From Bacillota bacterium (lineage in GTDB: Bacteria > Bacillota > Clostridia > Lachnospirales > Lachnospiraceae), in the NCBI GenBank assembly GCA_023399055.1, contig JAEWQV010000010.1, forward strand, positions 806,001-870,000: a DNA stretch of 64,000 nt. Reading direction: 5' to 3'. Made by a program: the position numbers and the translations under genes. The stretch's first letter is position 1. Each line of letters begins with the position of its first letter. Of the stretch, positions 10,022 through 18,802 are shown one piece after another. The notes under the pieces are model-generated. The model did not search any database and was not told the origin of the DNA. It saw nothing but the letters and a program-made list of their open reading frames with translations.

Positions 10022-11248
10022 ATGAAACATAGAACAATATTAAAGACTTTAACTTTTTTTATGGCAACCACGTCACTTCTAGGTATTTTTAGCGGTTGCA
10101 GTAAGAGCGGGGACTTCGAGACGATTAAACCAGACTTAAAAAACGGAAACTATTCTGTAAACAAAAACAATGTAAGATTGCTAGGCAGATTTTTTGAAAA
10201 TAAAAATACAGGTGCTGTACAGTTCAGCTGGTCAAATGCAGGATTTACCTTTCGTTTCTATGGTACAGGTATCGAAGCTCTGCTGACTCTCAACACACCT
10301 CCTGTAACCCTGAACATGAACGAAGGAACTGCATTTATATCAGTCTTCGTAGATGATAAAACAGAACCAGAGGATGCACATGTTATTAAACTGGACAAAC
10401 CCAAAGAATGGTATACCCTTATTGAAGGATTAGAAGAAGGATATCACACTATAACGGTTCGCAAGCGTGATCGCGGCTACTTTGGCACTCTGACAGGTGT
10501 AGCCTTTGGTGCCAGTGAATTAAAGGTACTAGCAAATAACACTTCCAAGGCCAAGCTGGCAACGATTCCCGAGCCCAAGGATTTTAAGATTGAAGTGATT
10601 GGTGATTCTATTTCCGCAGGTGACGGCATATATACAGAGGATGCTTATCAGGGTCTGATGTCAGACGGCTGGTCCACTTATGCTGCTGAAGCTGCCCGCC
10701 TCCTGGATGCAGATCTGAACACTATCGCTATTTCAGGTAACGGTTTAATCTCCAGCCTTTTTGGTGATCACTTACTTGACCTTCCAACCCAATGGCCTTA
10801 TGTCGATCCTCAAATTTATTCTCAAAAGGGCAAGCCGGTGGAATGGGATTATACCGAATATCAGGCGGATGTAGTTATTATTAATCTCGGAACCAACGAC
10901 CGTGCCGGTGTTGGTCCGGGAAAGAAATTTAGCTACGAAGAATTTGAGAACGAATATGTCCGCTTTGCCGAAGAAATTAAGAGCAAATATCCAGACTGTA
11001 TCATTATTGCTTGCTTAGGCGCTATGGGAAGTGAGTTAAAGCCTCAGATTGAAAATGTTATTGATCGCGTTAACTCCAATGCCACTACTCCATACATGTA
11101 CAGCGAGTGGTTTACACCGGACCCTAAGGATGGTTTAAGTGCCGATAACCAACACCCAAGCCTTAAGGCACACCGCCGCTACGGCAGACAACTTGCAGAA
11201 AAACTTCAAGAATTGACCAACAGAAAGATAATCAATGACAAAGAATAG
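10022..11248 (+). CDS. CE2-like SGNH esterase lipoprotein
   Basis: A lipoprotein signal ends in the lipobox FSGC with Cys26, so the protein is anchored on the outer face of the membrane. A CE2-type N-terminal beta domain (about 40-180) precedes an SGNH hydrolase domain with VIGDSISAG (Ser near 195), INLGTNDRAG and NQHPSLKAH with the catalytic His near 377. It is probably an extracellular acetyl esterase acting on acetylated hemicellulose, partnering the cytoplasmic CE2-like enzyme at 4048-5064. It is co-directional with the ROK kinase and ends at a terminator that has been interrupted by a small IS-like relic. Confidence 0.85.
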   Translation: MKHRTILKTLTFFMATTSLLGIFSGCSKSGDFETIKPDLKNGNYSVNKNNVRLLGRFFENKNTGAVQFSWSNAGFTFRFYGTGIEALLTLNTPPVTLNMNEGTAFISVFVDDKTEPEDAHVIKLDKPKEWYTLIEGLEEGYHTITVRKRDRGYFGTLTGVAFGASELKVLANNTSKAKLATIPEPKDFKIEVIGDSISAGDGIYTEDAYQGLMSDGWSTYAAEAARLLDADLNTIAISGNGLISSLFGDHLLDLPTQWPYVDPQIYSQKGKPVEWDYTEYQADVVIINLGTNDRAGVGPGKKFSYEEFENEYVRFAEEIKSKYPDCIIIACLGAMGSELKPQIENVIDRVNSNATTPYMYSEWFTPDPKDGLSADNQHPSLKAHRRYGRQLAEKLQELTNRKIINDKE

Positions 11249-11311
11249 TCCTGTAAAATACACTGCTTTCCACCGTTAGCAAACACAAGCAAATTAATGC
11301 ATATTTGAATA

Positions 11312-11414
11312 AAAAGGGCAGCTCGGAAGCATGATGTGACCCCTAAAAGTTAGACTTTATGGCGAGATGGATTTTGGTCTAACTTGTGGGTTCGGTTCAG
11401 CAGGCTGCCCTTTT
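11312..11414. terminator. Intrinsic terminator with an insertion in its loop
   Basis: AAAAGGGCAGC (11312-11322) pairs with GCTGCCCTTTT (11404-11414), a perfect stem with A and T tracts, usable in both directions between the convergent esterase and acetyltransferase genes. The loop is expanded by the 68-bp element at 11332-11399; without it and one GCA the loop would be about 10 nt. Confidence 0.8.
11332..11399. mobile_element. 68-bp IS3/IS150-like relic or miniature element with 3-bp target duplication
   Basis: The left end begins TGATGTGACCCCTAAAAGTT and continues AGAC; the right end read inward is TGAACCGAACCCACAAGTTA then GAC. Both share TGA at the tip and the inner block AAGTTAGAC, resembling IS150-group ends as I remember them. 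The direct repeat GCA at 11329-11331 and 11400-11402 flanks it exactly, the 3-bp duplication usual for IS3-family elements. Nothing coding lies between the ends. It is either an internally deleted IS or a MITE. Confidence 0.7.
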
Positions 11415-11429
11415 AAGAATTTATTTTCT

Positions 11430-11966
11430 CTAAGCATTTAATGCATTTTCGTCCATCGGATTTAGTATTGCATAAACAAAGGTGTCCCAATAGAGTGGAT
11501 TTCCTTTTTCATCCTGTCGGAAGGAAACATTTTTTCTAAAGTACGCTTCCCGCCTCATTCCTATCTTCTCCATCAGCTTCCAGGAGGATGTATTTTGAGG
11601 CGCACACTCTGCATAAATTCGATGCACCCCTTGGCTAAAAAAATAATTGATTACTGCTTTACTGGCAGCACTTCCGTACCCTCTCTGATGATAGTTCTCA
11701 TTTAACACATAACCAAGCTCTCTTGTATTAAAATTTCTATTTCCTAAATAGATGTTACCGATAACCTTATGTTCTTCCTTTAACTCTATTGCATAGAACT
11801 CATCATTATGCACTCTAAACTCTATCGTTTCTTTTGCTTTAAGAGCAGTAAAATCCGGGTATGCTTCAAATTCAGCAGAAACTCTCTGCAGCATATACTC
11901 ACACAAATCATTTTCATCCTTTAATTCAAAATTACGAATAATTAATTCTTCTGTTTCAATTCTCAT
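11430..11966 (-). CDS. GNAT N-acetyltransferase, RimJ/RimL-like
   Basis: This 178-residue protein has the acetyl-CoA binding segment ELGYVLNENYHQRGYGSAASKAVINYFF and the downstream RIYAECAPQNTSSWKLMEKIGM block, typical of the RimJ/RimL branch that acetylates protein N-termini or small molecules. AGGTAAATAGGG precedes the ATG. It is a monocistronic gene convergent with the esterase. Substrate is unknown. Confidence 0.85.
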   Translation of the reverse strand: MRIETEELIIRNFELKDENDLCEYMLQRVSAEFEAYPDFTALKAKETIEFRVHNDEFYAIELKEEHKVIGNIYLGNRNFNTRELGYVLNENYHQRGYGSAASKAVINYFFSQGVHRIYAECAPQNTSSWKLMEKIGMRREAYFRKNVSFRQDEKGNPLYWDTFVYAILNPMDENALNA

Positions 11967-12130
11967 CCCTATTTACCTCTTTTTAGTTTATCTATCTATA
12001 CAATACTACTACGTGTTGCAATAGGTCAATCTCTTTAGAATTTATTCACCAGCCAATGCTTCCAATTCAACGTTTTATTTTCCACCAGTTACTTATAAAT
12101 GGGAATGAATTATAACACCTCTTTGCGTCA

Positions 12131-12180
12131 ATAAATAAGGAGTACGACTGCCCTGTCGGACAATCGTACTCCTTATTTAT
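12131..12180. terminator. Strong intrinsic terminator
   Basis: A perfect 17-bp stem (ATAAATAAGGAGTACGA with its complement) closes a 16-nt loop, with A/T-rich outer pairs. It lies about 50 bp after the stop of the TraB-family gene on the minus strand. Confidence 0.85.
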
Positions 12181-12231
12181 AAATATTTAGTAGATGCTCT
12201 TTTCAATAATCACATACATTTATGATATCCC

Positions 12232-13389
12232 TTAGAATAAACTTCTAATCAGGCTTGTACCAGCGATAAAGGTACCTATGGATGCTCCCAAATTAGCCAT
12301 AAACATAACTAAAACAGTTTTTAATAAACGGTTTGTGAAAAACCCTTTAATTGTGAAAATATCTGTCTGAATATTTTCTACATCTTTTACGGTAGGTTTC
12401 TTAATAAAAGCTTCAACAATTCCAGTAAACCAACCACAAGCAAGTAACGGGTGTAAGGTGGTTAATGGGGCAGCTACAAAAGAGGTAAGTATACTAAGTG
12501 GATGTGCAAAAGACACCGCAGTGAAAGCTGCTGCAAGTACACCTGTCCATAAAATCCATGCAGATAGTTGTTGTAGTCCTGTTTGAAAATTCATAACAAA
12601 GGAATACACCAGAAGACCAGTAATAATTGCGGGAATAATCCAACCTGCAATCTTTGAAAAGGAGCTTTTTGGTGGAACCACCGAAATTGCTTCAATATCC
12701 TGCTCTTTGAATATCTCCTGCTTAATTCCGGGAACATGTCCGCCACCAAGCACTGCAACAATCTTCTTACCCGGTGCTTCCTTAATCTTAGCTGCCAAGT
12801 ATTGATCTCTTTCACTGATAAGAATTTCTCCAACCTTGGGAAATTCCTTTTTTAAACCAGACATTGCTGCCTCTATCATATCTTCTTCTAAAAGCTTGCT
12901 TAAATCATCACTCGTAATATCCGTATCATCCTCTGAGGTAAAAAGCAAACTACCGATTAATTTTGACTTATCCCAGAAATTAAGTTTTCTCCAGATACGT
13001 AGAAAGGTAGTTTGAATCTTACGATCCGCTAATACCAGAGTTGCTCCTACTTCCTTGGCACTTTCCATACCTTGTATCATTTCGCCGCCTACCGGATTGC
13101 CTAGCTTTTCAGCCATCTTTTTTTGATAGGAACCAAGAAATAGATTTGCCACCATAAATCCAACTTTTTTTGCTTTAATTACTTTAATTAAGTCCGTATT
13201 TTCCCAAGATTTTGGCTTTATTATATTCTGATATCTATCATCATCCAGCTCTATACATACACTATCCGGACGTTCTTCTTCTATCACCTTTTTTACAAGC
13301 TCTGCACTTTCTTTTGAAACATGTGCAGTTGCTATCAGAATGATTTCTTTGCCGTTATACTCAATTCTGCTTACATTATCTTCGCCCAT
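12232..13389 (-). CDS. TraB/PrgY-family membrane protein
   Basis: This 385-residue protein starts with the TraB-type block IILIATAHVSKESAELVKKVIEEERPDSVCIELDDDRY, with GGGHVPGIKQEI near residue 215, followed by about four membrane helices from residue 245 to the end. In Enterococcus, TraB/PrgY limits self-response to peptide sex pheromone; the wider family is thought to include membrane-linked peptidase-like proteins, but chromosomal clostridial members are uncharacterised. AGGAGGAG before the ATG supports the start. No pheromone or conjugation gene is nearby, so its role here is open. Confidence 0.85.
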   Translation of the reverse strand: MGEDNVSRIEYNGKEIILIATAHVSKESAELVKKVIEEERPDSVCIELDDDRYQNIIKPKSWENTDLIKVIKAKKVGFMVANLFLGSYQKKMAEKLGNPVGGEMIQGMESAKEVGATLVLADRKIQTTFLRIWRKLNFWDKSKLIGSLLFTSEDDTDITSDDLSKLLEEDMIEAAMSGLKKEFPKVGEILISERDQYLAAKIKEAPGKKIVAVLGGGHVPGIKQEIFKEQDIEAISVVPPKSSFSKIAGWIIPAIITGLLVYSFVMNFQTGLQQLSAWILWTGVLAAAFTAVSFAHPLSILTSFVAAPLTTLHPLLACGWFTGIVEAFIKKPTVKDVENIQTDIFTIKGFFTNRLLKTVLVMFMANLGASIGTFIAGTSLIRSLF

Positions 13390-13598
13390 TAAGACTCCTC
13401 CTAAAATGACTACTGTTTTTTTCTATGTACAAATCTATTATTATCATATCTAGAAAAATAAACACCATTTTAGTATACATTTTGAGGTTCATTAAGTCAA
13501 GCAAACGAAAATCATGTTACATAGCTCATTTATAATTTCGTTGTGAACGACAAATACGTTGTTTTTAAAAAATGAAATTATTTAATTTTATGAATCTC

Positions 13599-15740
13599 TC
13601 AATGAGTAAACTTTAGTCTAGCACCCATTTTACTCATCCATTCATTTGTTATAGTTTCGGAAGAATCAGCTACCTGGGCTGCATGTAACTCCTCGTTACC
13701 ATCCCTTCCAATCAATGTTACTATATCTCCTACAGCTACATCTTGAATATCAGTAACATCCACCGCCATTTGATCCATACATACTCGCCCAACAATGGGT
13801 ACCCTGATACCATTAATTAATACTTCTCCATTCCCACAAGATAATTTTCTTGATAAACCGTCTGCATAACCAATGGAAAGTATCGCAATCAGACTGTCTC
13901 TATCAGCTATAAAAGCCCTCCCATATCCCAAACTGTCTCCTGCCTTTAACTTCCTGATTAGTACAATTTGAGATTTTAGTGATAAGACCGGTCGTAAATC
14001 AAGTTCTAATCTAGTTTTATCCTTGGGAGAGCTTAACACGCCATATAACGCAACCCCTGCTCTAATATAATCGCAATTAAGTTCGGGGTAGTTCAACAAG
14101 CCATAGCTACTTTGAATATGTGTTTTGGGAAGTGTAATTCCACTCTCCCTAAGCACTGCCAACGCCTCATAAAAACGATCAATTTGACCATGTGTGAATT
14201 CTACATCCTCCGAAAGGAGACTGTCTGAAACACACAGATGAGTGTATATACCAACTATATTAAAGTTCTTGCTTTTAAATATCTCTTGAATTTTTTCTGT
14301 GTCCTTTGAATCAAAACCCAGGCGATGCATTCCGGTATCAATTTTAATATGTACCTTAAGTAGATACCCCTGTTGATTCAGTTCCTTTGAATAATCATAG
14401 TCTATTAAGGTCTGGGTCAGATCAAATTTATGAAGTTCCTTCGCCCTTTGAGGCTTTGTGTAACCGAGGATTAATATTTCTCCCTGAATCCCATAACGTC
14501 TTAATTCAATGCCTTCCTCAATTGTTGCTACCGCAAAGGCTTTTACTCCCATTCGATTTACGCAGGTAGATATTTCAAAGGTGCCATGTCCATAGGCTTT
14601 AGCTTTTACAACTGCCATAAGTTCACAGTTCTCTGGCATGGCTTGCCTTAAAGTTTTTACATTATGCCTTAGATTATCCAAATCGATTTCCACCCAGGCA
14701 CGGTCTATAGTCGACTCTTGCACGCTTATATCCTTTTTCCATTGCTTTATATTATAAAAAACATAGCTGCCAAAGATTGCAGCCGCAATAGATAAGATAC
14801 TTACTACCAGATATTGAACAAGGTTATCTTTCACCAAAAGTGGTTGCAAGTTAACCATTTTGACAAACATACGCACAAGAACAATCATCATGGGATGAAT
14901 AATATAAATTATGAGTGCCGAAGTTCGAAACAAGGATATTCGATATCCCCTCCAATGGGTCAGAGCACTAAACAAGAAGTACATACATGGTATAAGCGTT
15001 ATATACATACTATCATGTCTTTGAAAATCGTAACTATGCAATACCATACCTTCTGCAAGAAATAAGGCAGAAGATACGAATAACCCAACAATTGATTTAC
15101 CCATTGAAACTGGCGTTGCTCTATCTGCGATAATCCCCCCCATAACAATAAATACCGGTGCATAAAAGAACCCATTACGGGTATAATCTGATAGTTCAAA
15201 AAGGTAACCATACACATTTTTAAGAAGTGGTAGTTTCTCTGCTATTCCATAGTAGCTGTCCCCGAACATGCCGATGACATATAGTGTTAATGTAATAGCA
15301 AAGGCTTTTTTAAGCCCAAATCGCCTTACGGAAAACCATGCTATTGCCGCTCCTATAACGGAAGCAGGAAGATACCATAAGTGGTACATGGTTCCGTCAA
15401 AGATAATATCCTTTATCATTTTAGGTAGAAGATTTTCTTGTGTAAAATAACCGCTGTAAATGTTTAATGGAATATATAGCAATATGGCAATACCATAGAT
15501 TATCCCTGTTTTTTTAATAAAAGTTTTTAACTTATCATTGTTATAATTATATCTAGAAATCAAGAAAAATCCTGAAGTCATAAAGAAAAATGGCACAGCC
15601 ACACGAGCAATTACACGTGTGAAGATAAAATCTCCTGTCTCGCTATAAGCAGATAATGGAGATATATGAATTGCCACTACCAGCAATGCCGCAACAAACC
15701 TAAAGTAGTCAATGCCTGTATAAGATTTATTTTTAGTCAT
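13599..15740 (-). CDS. vanT: Membrane-bound serine/alanine racemase VanT
   Basis: Residues 1-345 are a multi-helix acyltransferase-3-type membrane domain; residues 346-713 are a PLP-dependent alanine racemase domain with the PLP lysine in VVKAKAYGHG (near 377) and the conserved VGRVCMDQMAVDVTD block (near 657). This fusion is diagnostic of VanT, which converts L-Ser to D-Ser at the membrane for D-Ala-D-Ser cell-wall precursors. Its start overlaps the end of vanXY by 8 bp, so the two are translationally coupled. It is the last gene of the vanRSGXYT cluster. Confidence 0.94.
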   Translation of the reverse strand: MTKNKSYTGIDYFRFVAALLVVAIHISPLSAYSETGDFIFTRVIARVAVPFFFMTSGFFLISRYNYNNDKLKTFIKKTGIIYGIAILLYIPLNIYSGYFTQENLLPKMIKDIIFDGTMYHLWYLPASVIGAAIAWFSVRRFGLKKAFAITLTLYVIGMFGDSYYGIAEKLPLLKNVYGYLFELSDYTRNGFFYAPVFIVMGGIIADRATPVSMGKSIVGLFVSSALFLAEGMVLHSYDFQRHDSMYITLIPCMYFLFSALTHWRGYRISLFRTSALIIYIIHPMMIVLVRMFVKMVNLQPLLVKDNLVQYLVVSILSIAAAIFGSYVFYNIKQWKKDISVQESTIDRAWVEIDLDNLRHNVKTLRQAMPENCELMAVVKAKAYGHGTFEISTCVNRMGVKAFAVATIEEGIELRRYGIQGEILILGYTKPQRAKELHKFDLTQTLIDYDYSKELNQQGYLLKVHIKIDTGMHRLGFDSKDTEKIQEIFKSKNFNIVGIYTHLCVSDSLLSEDVEFTHGQIDRFYEALAVLRESGITLPKTHIQSSYGLLNYPELNCDYIRAGVALYGVLSSPKDKTRLELDLRPVLSLKSQIVLIRKLKAGDSLGYGRAFIADRDSLIAILSIGYADGLSRKLSCGNGEVLINGIRVPIVGRVCMDQMAVDVTDIQDVAVGDIVTLIGRDGNEELHAAQVADSSETITNEWMSKMGARLKFTH

Positions 15741-16494
15741 TCTTATTCCTCCACAGCGTCACAATAAAACCATCCGTATTATTACCTGACACTTGACAAA
15801 CCGCCTGTTCTGCTACCGAAATCGTTGTACCTTCTCCATCATACGGCACATAAAACACTTCCATTTGCTTCCCGTCATTTTCTATGTGCAAATGTTGCTC
15901 CCCATACCGGAATCCCTTAATAAAGTCAATGTATTCTTCCAGAGAAAGTCCATCTTTGCTCATAATTTCAGAGTGCGGATATCCAACATAACGAAAGTGC
16001 CAGGGTTCATGTGCAATTCCTGTTATATGTTCTTTCCTGTTCTGATAACGTTCAACAAAGCCATATCGTACTGCTGCCTTACGAAATTCCTGACAAATTC
16101 CCACGTAAGGAAAGTCCGGTCGAATGAAGTCAATTTCTTCTTGCATAACCCCCAAATCAATCGCAAGCCCTGTTTGATGCTCACTATGATTAGGAAGTGC
16201 AACATATTTTTTAGTAAAACTTTCTCCGTTATCATGCATGGAATCCGTATATATTTTTCTTTGCTCTTTTACAGTGCGATATCCACTTACCGGAACAATC
16301 TCATCATAGCAACCAATTTTCTTTAAAATAAGCTGCAAAAGGTTGGCTGCTTCACTTTTTATACGAATACCAGGAAATCTCATGTCTGCTGCAATTAATC
16401 CTTCTTCCTGAAATGAGCGTAATGGAAAGTTAGCGTTTACTAAAATCAAATTACCTCTATATATTTTTTCTCGTTCCAAAGTAATAGTTTTCAT
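15733..16494 (-). CDS. vanXY: D,D-peptidase VanXY (VanXY-G type)
   Basis: This 253-residue VanY/VanXY-family zinc peptidase has SEHQTGLAIDLG (zinc His and Asp near 105-112) and HEPWHFRYVG with catalytic Glu and zinc His (near 162-165). Length and N-terminus (REKIYRGNLILVN) fit VanXY-G. There is no signal peptide, consistent with a cytoplasmic enzyme that removes D-Ala-D-Ala dipeptide or terminal D-Ala so that only D-Ser-ended precursors remain. It begins within the stop of vanG (4-bp ATGA overlap). The split between dipeptidase and carboxypeptidase activity cannot be read from sequence. Confidence 0.92.
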   Translation of the reverse strand: MKTITLEREKIYRGNLILVNANFPLRSFQEEGLIAADMRFPGIRIKSEAANLLQLILKKIGCYDEIVPVSGYRTVKEQRKIYTDSMHDNGESFTKKYVALPNHSEHQTGLAIDLGVMQEEIDFIRPDFPYVGICQEFRKAAVRYGFVERYQNRKEHITGIAHEPWHFRYVGYPHSEIMSKDGLSLEEYIDFIKGFRYGEQHLHIENDGKQMEVFYVPYDGEGTTISVAEQAVCQVSGNNTDGFIVTLWRNKND

Positions 16495-17543
16495 TCTTCA
16501 ATATACAACCCTATCAGCTTGACCAATAAATCTTTAAAGGATAAACCGATGCCTTTCATCATATTTGGGTAACGACTATGGGACGTAAATCCAGGAATGG
16601 TATTCACCTCATTGAACACGATTTCTCCAGTTGGAGTTAGAAACATATCCACCCTTGCAAAACCTGAACATCCGAGAGCTTTATAAATCACTTGGGCAGT
16701 TTTCTGTATTCGTTTTTCGCAGGAAGCATCTATCCTTGCAGGCATATGAATCTTTGAACTTTTTAAGGTGTATTTTTCAGTAAAATCGAAAAATCCATCG
16801 GTCAATTCAATTTCATCCACTCTTCCAATTATGAAATCCCGATTGCCTAAGATAGCACACCCCACCTCAAAGCCTTCTATATTTTCTTCAATAATAACCT
16901 CACGATCAAATTCAAACGCCACCTCTATAGCTTTTAATAGCTCGTCTTTACCCTCTATTTTTGTTATTCCAAAGGAAGATCCAGCTCGTAAAGGTTTTAT
17001 AAATAAGGGATACTTTAATTCTTTTATAGCTGCATATAGTTTAGCTTTACTTATCGGTTTCTGAATCACTATAGACTTAGGAACTGAAACTCCCGCACTG
17101 TTAACCACCTTATGAGCTCTATCCTTGTCCATACATAGAGCTGAAGAAAGCGTGTTACAGCCGATGAAAGGTATACCCGCCAGCTCCAGCAATCCTTGTA
17201 CCGTACCATCCTCACCGTTCTTCCCATGCAAGACAGGGAAAGCTACATCCAGCCTTATGATTTTATTACCCTTAGCATTGAATTCAATAATTCCACCAAC
17301 ACTTCGATTCTGTGAAACAACTACACTCGTTAGGTTACTTATATCTTCAAGCCAGGTATCATTTTTAATATTCTCATATTCTCCAACATATCGAAACCAA
17401 TCGCCGTCTTTGCTGATGCCTATTGCAACGATTTCATATATTACATTATTTAAATTAGTTAGTACCGCGTAAGCAGATTGTAAGGACACGGAATATTCTG
17501 AAGAATTTCCTCCAAAGATTACTGCAATTTTTTTCTTATCCAT
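16491..17543 (-). CDS. vanG: D-alanine--D-serine ligase VanG
   Basis: An ATP-grasp D-Ala-D-X ligase starts MDKKKIAVIFGGNSSEYSVS and contains FTEKYTLKSSKIHMPARI, with the EKY motif typical of D-Ser-adding ligases (VanC/E/G) as opposed to D-Lac ligases, then GFARVDMFLTPTGEIVFNEVNTIPGF for ATP and metal binding. The frame is open 21 codons upstream, but that stretch runs into a hairpin; the ATG at 17543 follows GAGGAG with good spacing. The product, D-Ala-D-Ser, has low affinity for vancomycin. Specificity is predicted, not proven. Confidence 0.93.
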   Translation of the reverse strand: MDKKKIAVIFGGNSSEYSVSLQSAYAVLTNLNNVIYEIVAIGISKDGDWFRYVGEYENIKNDTWLEDISNLTSVVVSQNRSVGGIIEFNAKGNKIIRLDVAFPVLHGKNGEDGTVQGLLELAGIPFIGCNTLSSALCMDKDRAHKVVNSAGVSVPKSIVIQKPISKAKLYAAIKELKYPLFIKPLRAGSSFGITKIEGKDELLKAIEVAFEFDREVIIEENIEGFEVGCAILGNRDFIIGRVDEIELTDGFFDFTEKYTLKSSKIHMPARIDASCEKRIQKTAQVIYKALGCSGFARVDMFLTPTGEIVFNEVNTIPGFTSHSRYPNMMKGIGLSFKDLLVKLIGLYIEE

Positions 17544-17593
17544 TTCAAATTCTCCTCTTCCTACTTTTGATTTAGATAGATGCAATTTTCTAT

Positions 17594-17650
17594 AACAAAA
17601 AAGCATTCTTACTTCGATATACCAATCATATCGAAAGTAGAAATGCTCTT
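17594..17650 (-). terminator. Terminator-like hairpin between vanS and vanG
   Basis: On the minus strand AGCATTTCTACTTTCGATAT and its near-complement TATATCGAAGTAAGAATGCT form a long imperfect stem with a short loop, ending in a T run. It would stop or attenuate vanRS transcripts before vanG. A TATGAT -10 candidate lies in the loop region. Confidence 0.75.
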
Positions 17651-17700
17651 TCTTCGTTTTCCTATCTTTGATTCTTACTTTTTAATATTGAAATTCTTAC
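17625..17700 (-). promoter_or_regulatory. Predicted VanR-activated promoter of vanG-vanXY-vanT
   Basis: Two direct repeats GTAAGAAT (17693-17700 and 17671-17678) are exactly 22 bp apart, as expected for an OmpR/PhoB-type activator, and are followed by TATGAT at 17625-17630 with no good -35. The proximal repeat is centred about 55 bp before the expected start of transcription, close to VanR site positions reported for enterococcal promoters. A third GTAAGAAT lies at 17605-17612. Role inferred. Confidence 0.5.
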
Positions 17701-17707
17701 AAATTTC

Positions 17708-18802
17708 CTACAAAGCAGGAAGCGTCAATTCAAATTCAATTAATTCGTCTTCACTCCTTGCTGAAATAGAACCACCATGCAGTTCAACAATTTCCTTTGC
17801 TATTGCAAGTCCCAGCCCTGCACCACCGCTCTTTGTGGCACGTGCAGTGTCGAGCCTGTAAAACTGCTCAAAAATTCGCTGCAACTTTTCCTGTGGGATC
17901 GTATTACCATGATTCCTAAAAATAACTTTAACTTCCCTTTCCCTTTGCGTTACAGCAATATCTATCGTACTATTCTCAAAACTATAGTTAACAGCGTTCC
18001 TCAATAAATTATCAAAAACACGCTGTATTTTATCAACATCACATTTTAGCACGATATCCGAGGGTGCATTTAAGGTACATTGAAGCCCCTTATCCTCAAG
18101 CATTGGTTGAAATTCAAATGTAATCTGTTCCAACATTCTGGTTAAGTTTACCTGACTTTTATCAAGGGTAATATTAGAAAGATTAAATCTGGTTATCTCA
18201 AAAAATTCATTAATCAAATCCTCCAACCGTTCTGCTTTGCTTAATGAGATTGAAAGATACTTTTCTCTAAGCTCCTCTGATATTTTACTTTCATCTCTTA
18301 GCAAGGATAGGTATCCAATTACAGAGGTAAGCGGTGTTTTCAAATCATGCGCTAGATACACTACCAAATCATTTTTTCTTTGCTCAGCATCTTTCGCAAT
18401 CCTTTCATTCTCTTGGATATTCATTTTAGTCTGGTTCATTTTAGCTTCAATTTCTTTTAGTTGATCTGATAATTCAATTAACGTATTATCACTTCGATAA
18501 ATCTGATCGACAGCTCCAATAACTTCTTGGATATAAGAAAATGGCTTTCTCCAGAAATACAAAAAAATCACAATATACCCAAAGACAATGTATGCAAAAG
18601 CTAAAACGTCCAGCCTCATTCCAAACCACTGTGCTATTAAATAAAACAGTTCCTGTCCAAACCACACCCTGGAACTATAAAAATTAATAGCAAACATATA
18701 AACAAAAACACCTAAAAGAGTATATAGCATAAGTGATATTACCAATCTCAAGAGCAAGGAGTTCCTTAATCTTTTAGCAAGATTCTTTTGCTTATTCTTC
18801 AA
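17708..18802 (-). CDS. vanS: Sensor histidine kinase VanS
   Basis: Two N-terminal membrane helices (about 12-35 and 48-72) flank a short extracellular loop. They are followed by HisKA with VVYLAHDLKTPLTSV (His near 151), N box VFDNLLRNAVNYS, F box FEQFYRLDTA and G2 GGAGLGLAIAKEI. The best start is TTG at 18800-18802, 11 bp inside the end of vanR, after a G-rich ribosome site (GGGGGGTAGG). It should sense glycopeptide or its action on lipid II at the membrane and phosphorylate VanR. The gene ends before a terminator-like hairpin. Confidence 0.9.
   Translation of the reverse strand: MKNKQKNLAKRLRNSLLLRLVISLMLYTLLGVFVYMFAINFYSSRVWFGQELFYLIAQWFGMRLDVLAFAYIVFGYIVIFLYFWRKPFSYIQEVIGAVDQIYRSDNTLIELSDQLKEIEAKMNQTKMNIQENERIAKDAEQRKNDLVVYLAHDLKTPLTSVIGYLSLLRDESKISEELREKYLSISLSKAERLEDLINEFFEITRFNLSNITLDKSQVNLTRMLEQITFEFQPMLEDKGLQCTLNAPSDIVLKCDVDKIQRVFDNLLRNAVNYSFENSTIDIAVTQREREVKVIFRNHGNTIPQEKLQRIFEQFYRLDTARATKSGGAGLGLAIAKEIVELHGGSISARSEDELIEFELTLPAL

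Noticed and set aside
11311..11414. Structured non-coding RNA or riboswitch
   Set aside because: The nested stems are better explained as a terminator with an IS-like insertion, shown by the flanking GCA duplication.
15793..16326. Long open frame (177 codons) on the plus strand opposite vanXY
   Set aside because: It is fully antisense to a well-supported gene, has no ribosome site and its translation has no recognisable pattern.
17544..17606. Upstream extension of vanG by 21 codons
   Set aside because: The extra codons overlap the terminator-like hairpin and have no ribosome site; the internal ATG has an excellent one.
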